From the NCBI GenBank assembly GCA_937898885.1, contig CALDKD010000058.1:1-34571 (forward strand): 34,571 nt of DNA, given 5' to 3'. How positions within the stretch are numbered: the stretch's first letter is position 1; the number at the start of each line of letters is the position of its first letter. Of this stretch, positions 24,422-31,643 are shown one piece after another. Under the pieces are notes generated by a model that saw nothing but the letters and a program-made list of their open reading frames with translations, ran no database searches and was not told the origin of the DNA. Both the position numbers and the translations under genes were made by a program. This DNA comes from an uncultured Bacteroidales bacterium (GTDB taxonomy: Bacteria; Bacteroidota; Bacteroidia; Bacteroidales; Bacteroidaceae).

Positions 24422-27319
24422 ATGAAGAAGTTTATGACTCTGGCCATTGCGGCATTGATGCTGGGTGGCTTTTCTTCCTGCTCAAAGTTTGAGACAGTGA
24501 AGGGTGATCCGTTGAAGACCAAGATGTACACCTTGGACAATGGCTTGAAGGTTTATATGACAGTGAACAAGGATGAGCCTCGTATTCAGACTTACATTGC
24601 AGTTCGCTCAGGCGGTAAGAATGACCCTAAGGACAATACGGGTCTGGCTCACTATCTGGAGCATATTATGTTCAAGGGAAGCGAGAGCTTCGGCACATCT
24701 GACTATGCTGCCGAGAAGGTGCTGCTTGACCAGATTGAGGAGCTGTTCAATGTGTATCGCACCAAGACTGACCCTGATGAGCGTAAGGCTATATATCACC
24801 AGATTGACTCGCTGAGCTATGCCGCATCGCTCATCTCCATTCCGAATGAGTATGACAAGCTGATGTCGGTGATAGGCTCGCAGGGCACTAATGCGTTCAC
24901 ATCGAACGATGTTACGTGCTATCAGGAGAATATTCCGTCAAACCAGATTGAGAACTGGGCAAGGATTCAGTCTGACCGTTTCAAGAATCTGGTTATCCGC
25001 GGATTCCACACTGAGCTGGAGGCTGTTTACGAGGAGTATAATATGTACCTGAACGATGATCAGGAGAATGCCATGTATGCCATAGACTCCGTGCTGTTCA
25101 AGAATCATCCGTATGGACTGCAGCAGGTGATAGGCACGCAGGAGCATCTGAAGAACCCGTCAATAAGCGCCATCAAGAAGCAGAAGGCTACTTACTATGT
25201 GCCGAACAATGTGGCTATCTGCGTGTCGGGCGACTTCAACCCTAAGGAGTTCGTGCAGATTGTGGAGAAGTATTTTGGTGACTGGGAGCCGAATCCTGAG
25301 CTGCCTGAGTTCACTTTCCAGCCCGAGGAGCCGATAACCAAGCCAGTTGAGAAGACTGTATATGGCACCGAGTCTGATTTCGTGATGATCTCGTGGAGGA
25401 CTCCGGGCGATGCCAGCATAGAGAGTGAGGTGGGTCAGATTGCCTCAAGCGTGCTGTATAACAGCCAGGCAGGTCTTATAGACAATGACTTGAACCGCAA
25501 TCAGCTGGTTCTGGATGCCGGAGCTTTCTCCTATGGCCGCGTTGATTACGGCGAGATGATGCTGATGGCTTATCCTAAGGAGGGACAGAGCCTGGAGGAG
25601 GTGCGCGATCTTGTGCTGGCCGAGGTGGCCAAACTGCGTGCCGGCGATTTTGACGAGCGTCTGGTGCAGGCCGCATACGCTAACTTCAAGCTGAGTATGA
25701 TGCAGTCCATAACCTCCAACTCACGCCGTGCTATGCTTTACGTGAACTCGTTTATTGCCGGCCACGAGTGGAAGGACGATGCCGCCATGCTGGACCGTAT
25801 GGCAAAGATTACCAAACAGGATGTTGTGGACTGGGCCAACAAGTATCTTGGCGCTGACAGCTACGCCCTGGTATTCAAGCGCAATGGCGTGAACCCGAAG
25901 AGCAACAAGATTGAGGCTCCGGCCATCACTCCGATTGCCACCAACCGCGACAAGCAGAGCCAGTTCCTGACTGATATTGCCGCTACCGAGGTTGCTCCTA
26001 TCGAGCCGGTGTTTGTGGATTACTCAAAGGAGATGCAGAAGGCTGATCTGGGCAATGGTGTTGAGCTGCTGTACAAGCTGAACGAGCAGACCGATCTTGC
26101 TACCCTGCAGTTCCGCTTTGACCAGGGTCAGTGCGATGACCCGGCTCTGTCTATGGCTGTCTCGTATCTTGAATATCTGGGTACTGACTCTATGTCTGCC
26201 GCGGATATCGCTCTTGAGGAGTATCTGCTGGCCTGCGAGCATACCTTCAGCGTGAGCGCCAACACTATGACTTACTCAGTATCTGGCCTTGGCGAGAACA
26301 TAGGCAAGGCTCTGCAACTGGTGGAGAACCTGATTATGAATGCTGTTCCTGACGAGGCTATCCTGCAGAATCTGAAGCTGGATGAGCTTCAGAGCCGCGA
26401 GATTGCAAAGAAGACCCAGCGTTCCTGCAACAGCGCGCTGCAGCAGTATGTGCTCTATGGCCCTGAGTATGTGAGGTCAATCAAGCTGACGAATGAGCAG
26501 GTTCTGGCCTTGACATCGGACGAGCTTCTGGCAAAGCTGCGCTCTATTTTCGGCAAGCAGCACCGTATTATATATTATGGTCCGGACAGCGAGCCTGTCA
26601 CAGAGGCTATGCTGGCTGAGAGCCACAGGACTGAGGAGACCCTGCAGCCGCTGCAGAGAAAATATACTACATATGTTGAGACTCCTGAGCCGAAGGTTAT
26701 TCTGGCTCCGTATGACCAGCGCCAGTTCAACTATATTCAGTATTCAGGCCGCGGCGAGAAGTTCCAGCTTGAGGATGCTCCGGCCATCACTCTGTACAAT
26801 GAGTACTTTGGCGGCGGTATGAATACCATTGTATTCCAGGAGATGCGCGAGGCGCGCGCCCTGGCTTACAGCGCAGGCGCCCGTCTGGCTACTCCGTCAT
26901 TCAAGGAGGGCACGTATGCGTTCTATGCCACTATAGGATCCCAGAACGACAAGCTGAGAGATGCTGTTGAGGCATTTGACCTTATTATTAATGATATGCC
27001 TCAGTCTGATAAGTCTATCGATATTGCCCTGAAGGCGGTTGAGACATCGCTCCGCACACAGCGTACATACGGTATCGGCGTTCTGAACAGCTATCTGCGC
27101 GATGAGGAGCTTGGCGTATCAGAGCCGGTGAGCAAGTATGTCTATCAGCATCTGGGCGACCTGTCGATGGATGCCGTTGTGAAGTGCCAGCAGAAGTGGG
27201 TCAAGGACCGCACCTATATTTATGGTATCCTTGGCGATCCGTCGGATCTGGATATGGATTATCTGAGCACGCTTGGCCCTGTTGAGCAGGTTACTCTTGA
27301 CGAGATTTTCGGATTTTGA
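24422..27319 (+). CDS. M16 family zinc metallopeptidase lipoprotein
   Basis: A 965-residue insulinase/pitrilysin-type protease. The ATG at 24422 gives a lipoprotein signal peptide (MKKFMTLAIAALMLGGFSSC, Cys20); the frame's earlier ATG at 24407 overlaps patB. The inverted zinc motif is His77-x-x-Glu80-His81 (HYLEH), and further ligands are in the Glu-rich ELEAVYEEYN block (198-207). The N-terminal half contains the catalytic M16 domain plus an M16C domain; the second half (about 520-960) repeats the fold and lacks an HxxEH, as usual for this family. Likely degrades peptides in the periplasm or at the outer membrane. Followed after 4 bp by the asparaginase-like gene. Confidence 0.93.
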   Translation: MKKFMTLAIAALMLGGFSSCSKFETVKGDPLKTKMYTLDNGLKVYMTVNKDEPRIQTYIAVRSGGKNDPKDNTGLAHYLEHIMFKGSESFGTSDYAAEKVLLDQIEELFNVYRTKTDPDERKAIYHQIDSLSYAASLISIPNEYDKLMSVIGSQGTNAFTSNDVTCYQENIPSNQIENWARIQSDRFKNLVIRGFHTELEAVYEEYNMYLNDDQENAMYAIDSVLFKNHPYGLQQVIGTQEHLKNPSISAIKKQKATYYVPNNVAICVSGDFNPKEFVQIVEKYFGDWEPNPELPEFTFQPEEPITKPVEKTVYGTESDFVMISWRTPGDASIESEVGQIASSVLYNSQAGLIDNDLNRNQLVLDAGAFSYGRVDYGEMMLMAYPKEGQSLEEVRDLVLAEVAKLRAGDFDERLVQAAYANFKLSMMQSITSNSRRAMLYVNSFIAGHEWKDDAAMLDRMAKITKQDVVDWANKYLGADSYALVFKRNGVNPKSNKIEAPAITPIATNRDKQSQFLTDIAATEVAPIEPVFVDYSKEMQKADLGNGVELLYKLNEQTDLATLQFRFDQGQCDDPALSMAVSYLEYLGTDSMSAADIALEEYLLACEHTFSVSANTMTYSVSGLGENIGKALQLVENLIMNAVPDEAILQNLKLDELQSREIAKKTQRSCNSALQQYVLYGPEYVRSIKLTNEQVLALTSDELLAKLRSIFGKQHRIIYYGPDSEPVTEAMLAESHRTEETLQPLQRKYTTYVETPEPKVILAPYDQRQFNYIQYSGRGEKFQLEDAPAITLYNEYFGGGMNTIVFQEMREARALAYSAGARLATPSFKEGTYAFYATIGSQNDKLRDAVEAFDLIINDMPQSDKSIDIALKAVETSLRTQRTYGIGVLNSYLRDEELGVSEPVSKYVYQHLGDLSMDAVVKCQQKWVKDRTYIYGILGDPSDLDMDYLSTLGPVEQVTLDEIFGF

Positions 27320-27323
27320 CAAA

Positions 27324-28478
27324 ATGGCAGGAAGGACAGCCATACTGATTACTCACGGCACCGACACGCTGGCGTGGACTCACGCGGCGTTGCGCTATGC
27401 CATAAAGAATAATAATCTGAACATTGCCATTACCGGCAGTCAGATTCCGATGCCCCAGGGCGTAGGCGACTTCTCTGATGCCTATGCCAACATCGGGGGC
27501 AGCATTCGCTTTCTGACCGAGCTGCCTGCGCCTCACATCTTCACTGTGTTCAACAATGGCGAGAATGCGTTCTCCGACTCATTGAACAAGGTGAACCGCT
27601 GGGACAACAAGGCTTTCGACGGCGATGTGCTTGGCGTGATGCGCTGGAATGACTTGAGGACGGATACTGAGGACGCGGTGCCTTCGACGCCACTGGATAC
27701 TCTGTATGTGATAACAACCGGCGGCACCATTGAGTCTGACTATAATGACGGAGGCTCGCTGTCGCCGCAGCAGAACAGGCTTACTGAGTTCATCCGCTCC
27801 AAGCTGTCGGGGCAGCAGACCGACGTGAGGTACAAGTCCGCGTTTACGATTGACTCATCGGACCTTACCTTTCAGCGCATAGCGATGATTGCGGATAAGG
27901 TGGGGGAGTGCTTCCGCGAGGTTGACCCTGATACGGCGTTCTATACGGATTTGCAGTTTGACCGCAACGTGCGTATTGTCTATACCGATCCTTTCAAGTG
28001 CGAGGCTCAGTATGAGCGCGAGATTGAGGGTGCCTCGGCGGTGGTGATAGCCGGATATGGTGGCGGCAATGTGAATATTGATGAGGGCTGCGGCTTCTCG
28101 CCGATGCCGCTCATACGCAAGATTGCCGGCGGCATTCCTGTGGTGCTGACATCGCAGGTGGCTCTTGGTCCGGCGGACTTTATATATAAGAATGCCGATT
28201 CTGCCATACGGCTGGGCGCTATTTCGGGAGTGGGGCTCTCGCTGCCGGAGATACAGACGCGTCTGGCATATATTATGGGACACATCTCTATGATACGTGA
28301 TGCATTCCCTGCGGAGAATGTGGTAGGCGTGGTTGAGAAGCTTTTCCTGGCAGGCGTGCGTTTCAGAACACAGCAGAGCCGCCAGAAGTACGAGGCTCTG
28401 AGAGGGGTGCGTTTCCTGAGGAATGACATTCTGACAAATATTTCCTTTGCGGACACTTTGTCCGAACTGGCCAAATGA
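27324..28478 (+). CDS. Permuted asparaginase-family protein
   Basis: A 384-residue asparaginase-like amidohydrolase with rearranged order. The N terminus (MAGRTAILITHGTDTLAWTH) is the normally internal block: Thr13-Asp14 of HGTD, ITGSQIPM (36-43), the FNNGEN strand and Lys89/Lys96 follow. Only then comes TTGGTIES (131-138), the block with the nucleophilic Thr that normally opens the protein, then DSSD (177-180). The C-terminal domain is in its usual place (VVIAGYGGGNVN, 240-251; PVVLTSQV, 272-279). The ATG at 27324 is 4 bp after the M16 stop, and upstream sequence is intact M16 coding, so no missing N-terminal part can lie there. No signal peptide, so cytoplasmic. Activity on asparagine is inferred from the motifs. 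Confidence 0.85.
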   Translation: MAGRTAILITHGTDTLAWTHAALRYAIKNNNLNIAITGSQIPMPQGVGDFSDAYANIGGSIRFLTELPAPHIFTVFNNGENAFSDSLNKVNRWDNKAFDGDVLGVMRWNDLRTDTEDAVPSTPLDTLYVITTGGTIESDYNDGGSLSPQQNRLTEFIRSKLSGQQTDVRYKSAFTIDSSDLTFQRIAMIADKVGECFREVDPDTAFYTDLQFDRNVRIVYTDPFKCEAQYEREIEGASAVVIAGYGGGNVNIDEGCGFSPMPLIRKIAGGIPVVLTSQVALGPADFIYKNADSAIRLGAISGVGLSLPEIQTRLAYIMGHISMIRDAFPAENVVGVVEKLFLAGVRFRTQQSRQKYEALRGVRFLRNDILTNISFADTLSELAK

Positions 28479-28500
28479 TGCTTGTGTACTGAATTTTTGT

Positions 28501-28580
28501 TAATTTTGAGGCGTTTGAGTTAAATTTTAGCAATTATGTTGTCATATTGGTACAACTGGCAAGAATGTTGTCTATATTTG
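28501..28580 (+). promoter_or_regulatory. htrA upstream region with direct repeat and two -7 boxes
   Basis: The 157-bp spacer before htrA has TAATTTTG at 28501-28508 and TATATTTG at 28573-28580. ATGTTGTC occurs twice (28536-28543 and 28565-28572), each followed by similar sequence (ATATTGG, TATATTTGG), 29 bp apart; the second copy abuts the -7 box. This could be an operator for stress control. Inference from position only. Confidence 0.4.
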
Positions 28581-28635
28581 GTGTGTTGAATTGTTAAACA
28601 AAATCGAGGTATTAACAAATTACTAAACCCGAGTT

Positions 28636-30138
28636 ATGAATATGACAACTAACAATTTTTTAAAATCGGCCATTTTGGTGGCTTGCTGTGCAGTCGCGGC
28701 AGGTGCGACCGCATACGTGGTATCATCTAGGAATTCAGGCAAGGAGGTGGTTGCGGTTCCCGCTGCCTCATCGTCGTTCTTCCCTTCGGCTGCCGCTCTT
28801 GGCGGTCACGCTATGCAGCCTGTTGATCTGACGGAGGCTGCCGAGAAAACCATTCACGGCGTTGTGCATATCAAGGCTACCGTGAACGGTAAGACTCAGG
28901 TGGTTCAGGAGATGCCCGACATCTTTGAGTATTTCTTCGGAAACGGACAGCCCCGTCAGCGCCAGTATCAGAGCCAGCCGCAGGTGGGCTATGGCTCGGG
29001 CGTGATTATATCGAAGGATGGCTATATCGTAACGAATAACCACGTTATTGAGAAGGCTGATGAGATAGATGTTAACCTGAATGACAACCGTACTTTCAAG
29101 GCTACCGTTGTAGGTACTGATCCTAATACAGATCTGGCTTTGATTAAGATTGACGGCGATGAGTTCCCTGTTATTCCGATGGGTGACTCAGATGAGCTGA
29201 AGCTGGGCGAGTGGGTGCTGGCGGTTGGAAATCCGTTCAACCTTACATCGACAGTTACGGCTGGTGTGGTAAGCGCCAAGGCCCGTAAGATTGGAATCTA
29301 CGAGGGTAACGAGGGTATTGAGTCGTTCATTCAGACCGATGCCGCCATCAATATGGGTAACAGTGGTGGCGCTCTTGTCAACACACGCGGTGAGCTTGTG
29401 GGTATAAACTCTGCCCTTGAGTCGCCCACAGGCACTTACGCGGGATACGGCTTTGCCATTCCTACTACCATTGTCCGCAAGGTTGTGGCCGATCTGAAGG
29501 AGTTCGGCACAGTGCAGCGCGCCCTGCTTGGCATTCTGGGCGGTGATGTGGCTGCAATGCGTCAGCTTGAGGAGAACAAGGATAAGGATTTCGGCTCGCT
29601 TGACGGCGTGTATGTGAGCGATGTTCCGGATGGTGGCGGCGCGCTTGCGGCCGGCTTGAGGAAGGGTGACATCATCATAGCGGTCAATGGCAAGAAGATC
29701 AGGACTATGACTGAGCTTCAGGAGACGATTACCCAGTATCGTCCCGGCGACAAGGTGGAGGTTACGTATCTGCGAGACAAAAAGGAGAAGAACGTGCAGG
29801 TTACACTGATGAACTCACGTGGAAATACCGAACTGGTGAAGGATGCCGGTATTGAGGTGCTTGGCGCAGCCTTCCAGGAGGTGGATGATCAGCTGAGACG
29901 TCAGCTCAACATTGGCTACGGCATTCAGGTGAGTGGCGTGAGCAACGGCAAGATGAAGGATGCCGGCATCCAGCGCGGGTACATCATACTGAAGATAAAC
30001 GGCAAGCAGATTAAGAGCGAGTCTGATGTGCAGGATGCATATCAGGAGGCTGTGAAGTCACCTGAGCAGGTGCTCTTCATAACCGGACTTTATCCTTCAG
30101 GCCGCAGGGCAAACTATGCTGTTGATCTTTCTGAGTAA
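28636..30138 (+). CDS. htrA: HtrA/DegP-type periplasmic serine protease
   Basis: A 500-residue protease/chaperone. After an uncleaved or cleaved N-terminal hydrophobic segment (about 8-30) and a Ser-rich linker, the trypsin-like domain carries His136 (VTNNHVIEK), Asp166 (NTDLALIKI) and Ser243 (MGNSGGALVN). Two PDZ domains follow (about 290-390 and 400-490). The Gln/Pro-rich loop (104-117) near the LA loop is common to DegP-like proteins. Expected to degrade misfolded envelope proteins. ATG at 28636; a second Met at codon 3 is possible. It has a likely promoter region upstream and a strong terminator at 30165-30196, so it is monocistronic. Confidence 0.95.
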   Translation: MNMTTNNFLKSAILVACCAVAAGATAYVVSSRNSGKEVVAVPAASSSFFPSAAALGGHAMQPVDLTEAAEKTIHGVVHIKATVNGKTQVVQEMPDIFEYFFGNGQPRQRQYQSQPQVGYGSGVIISKDGYIVTNNHVIEKADEIDVNLNDNRTFKATVVGTDPNTDLALIKIDGDEFPVIPMGDSDELKLGEWVLAVGNPFNLTSTVTAGVVSAKARKIGIYEGNEGIESFIQTDAAINMGNSGGALVNTRGELVGINSALESPTGTYAGYGFAIPTTIVRKVVADLKEFGTVQRALLGILGGDVAAMRQLEENKDKDFGSLDGVYVSDVPDGGGALAAGLRKGDIIIAVNGKKIRTMTELQETITQYRPGDKVEVTYLRDKKEKNVQVTLMNSRGNTELVKDAGIEVLGAAFQEVDDQLRRQLNIGYGIQVSGVSNGKMKDAGIQRGYIILKINGKQIKSESDVQDAYQEAVKSPEQVLFITGLYPSGRRANYAVDLSE

Positions 30139-30164
30139 GATTTCTCAATATCATTGGTAATTAT

Positions 30165-30196
30165 GATTGGGGCGGTTGTTCCGCTCCAATCTTTTT
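30165..30196 (+). terminator. Rho-independent terminator of htrA
   Basis: GATTGGGGCGG (30165-30175) pairs with CCGCTCCAATC (30181-30191) with one G-U pair and a 5-nt loop, followed by TTTTT (30192-30196). It lies 27 bp past the htrA stop. Confidence 0.9.
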
Positions 30197-30230
30197 GCTT
30201 GTAAATGTATTAATTGTCAAAAATAAATAG

Positions 30231-30238
30231 TAATTTTG
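30231..30238 (+). promoter_or_regulatory. Putative -7 box for rpoD
   Basis: TAATTTTG followed by CACCCG, 58 bp before the rpoD ATG. The downstream TTTGCACCCG stretch is the same as at the rRNA-like promoter (34357-34366). Confidence 0.6.
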
Positions 30239-30296
30239 CACCCGTTTCGTTTATTTAAGCGTAATAGGCTTATCAGCAATACTCTAAAAAAATAGT

Positions 30297-31157
30297 ATGA
30301 GGCAACTTAAAATCACAAAGAGCATAACCAACCGCGAGAGCGCGTCGCTCGACAAGTATCTGCAGGAAATTGGCCGTGAGGAACTTATCACCGTTGAGGA
30401 GGAGGTTGAGCTGGCTCAGCGTATCCGCAAGGGAGACCGTCAGGCCTTGGAGAAACTGACCCGTGCCAACCTGAGATTCGTGGTTTCCGTTGCCAAACAG
30501 TATCAGAACCAGGGCCTGAGCCTGCCGGATCTTATCAATGAGGGTAACCTTGGACTTATCAAGGCTGCCGAGAAGTTTGACGAGACCAGGGGCTTCAAGT
30601 TCATCAGCTATGCTGTATGGTGGATACGTCAGTCTATTCTTCAGGCTTTGGCCGAGCAGTCGCGTATTGTACGTCTGCCTCTGAACCAGGTGGGCTCACT
30701 CAACAAGATAACCAAGGCTCTCTCTAAGTTTGAGCAGGAGAACGAGCGTCGTCCGTCGGCCGAGGAGCTGGCAGATGTGCTGGACATTCCGGTTGACAAG
30801 ATTGCCGATACTCTGAAGGTCTCCGGCCGTCATATCTCTGTGGATGCTCCGTTTGTTGACGGCGAGGATAACAGCCTTCTTGATGTGCTTGTGAACGATG
30901 ATTCCCCAATGGCCGACAAGTCTCTGGTAAACGAGTCGCTCTCTAAGGAGATTGAGCGCGCGCTGACAACCCTTTCAGACAGGGAGCGCGATATAGTCCG
31001 TATGTTCTTCGGCATCAATTGCCGCGAGATGACTCTTGAGGAGATAGGTGACCGCTTTGGCCTTACACGTGAGCGCGTGCGTCAGATTAAGGAGAAGGCC
31101 ATACGTCGTCTCCGCCAGAATGCGCGTAGTAAATTGTTGAAGTCGTATCTGGGCTGA
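30297..31157 (+). CDS. rpoD: Primary RNA polymerase sigma factor (RpoD/SigA type)
   Basis: A 286-residue sigma-70 family factor and the likely housekeeping sigma. Region 1.2 begins with SLDKYLQEIGREELIT, region 2 includes RANLRFVVSVAKQYQNQG, LSLPDLINEGNLGLIKA and FKFISYAVWWIRQSI, region 3 is around RPSAEELADVL, and region 4 has MTLEEIGDRFGLTRERVRQI with the -35 contacting helix. Region 1.1 is absent, which is usual for Bacteroidetes primary sigma factors, and these polymerases recognise the TTTG/TAnnTTTG promoters seen across this window. The small secreted-protein gene follows after 3 bp. Confidence 0.96.
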   Translation: MRQLKITKSITNRESASLDKYLQEIGREELITVEEEVELAQRIRKGDRQALEKLTRANLRFVVSVAKQYQNQGLSLPDLINEGNLGLIKAAEKFDETRGFKFISYAVWWIRQSILQALAEQSRIVRLPLNQVGSLNKITKALSKFEQENERRPSAEELADVLDIPVDKIADTLKVSGRHISVDAPFVDGEDNSLLDVLVNDDSPMADKSLVNESLSKEIERALTTLSDRERDIVRMFFGINCREMTLEEIGDRFGLTRERVRQIKEKAIRRLRQNARSKLLKSYLG

Positions 31158-31160
31158 TTT

Positions 31161-31643
31161 ATGGGTAAACGCTGTCTTATACTCTTTTCCATTCTGACTT
31201 TCCTGTTTGCTCAGGATGCGTTGTCGCAGGGACTGCAGCTTGTAGGCGCGGATGGGGCTCCTGTCAAGGAGTCTGTGCGTAAGCTCAAGGGTGATGTTAG
31301 AAAAAAGAAGAAGGCAAACAAGGAGGAGAGCGAGTCTCTGACGATATTCATATATGGTACGTCGTTCTCTTTCTCTGACTCGATAATGTACGTTACTGAT
31401 ATTCAGCAATTGGACAGTGTGTCTGTCAAGGACAAATATTTTCTTGCCGGACGTGACCAGTACAGTCTGCAGCTTAAAAAGTGGCTTGAGGCAGGCGGAG
31501 CGCCTACTCAGGTATCGTCAATCAACTTTTTCAGTGATCGGGGCAAGGCTGTGAGGAAATTTGAGAAGGTGCGCAAGAGTGCTCTGAAGAAGCATCATTG
31601 CACTATTATCTCGATTCCGGAATTCAAATTCTCCGCTCTTTAG
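31161..31643 (+). CDS. Small secreted protein of unknown function
   Basis: A 160-residue protein with a signal peptide (MGKRCLILFSILTFLFAQDALSQ), a very basic segment (about 36-54, KLKGDVRKKKKANKEE) and a C-terminal domain with mixed strands and helices (IFIYGTSFSFSDSIMYVT, YSLQLKKWLEAGG, KKHHCTIISIPEF). I do not recognise a family. It starts 3 bp after rpoD, so it is very likely co-transcribed with it. It ends convergently with the DUF5686 gene, the two stop codons overlapping (31640-31643). Confidence 0.75.
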   Translation: MGKRCLILFSILTFLFAQDALSQGLQLVGADGAPVKESVRKLKGDVRKKKKANKEESESLTIFIYGTSFSFSDSIMYVTDIQQLDSVSVKDKYFLAGRDQYSLQLKKWLEAGGAPTQVSSINFFSDRGKAVRKFEKVRKSALKKHHCTIISIPEFKFSAL

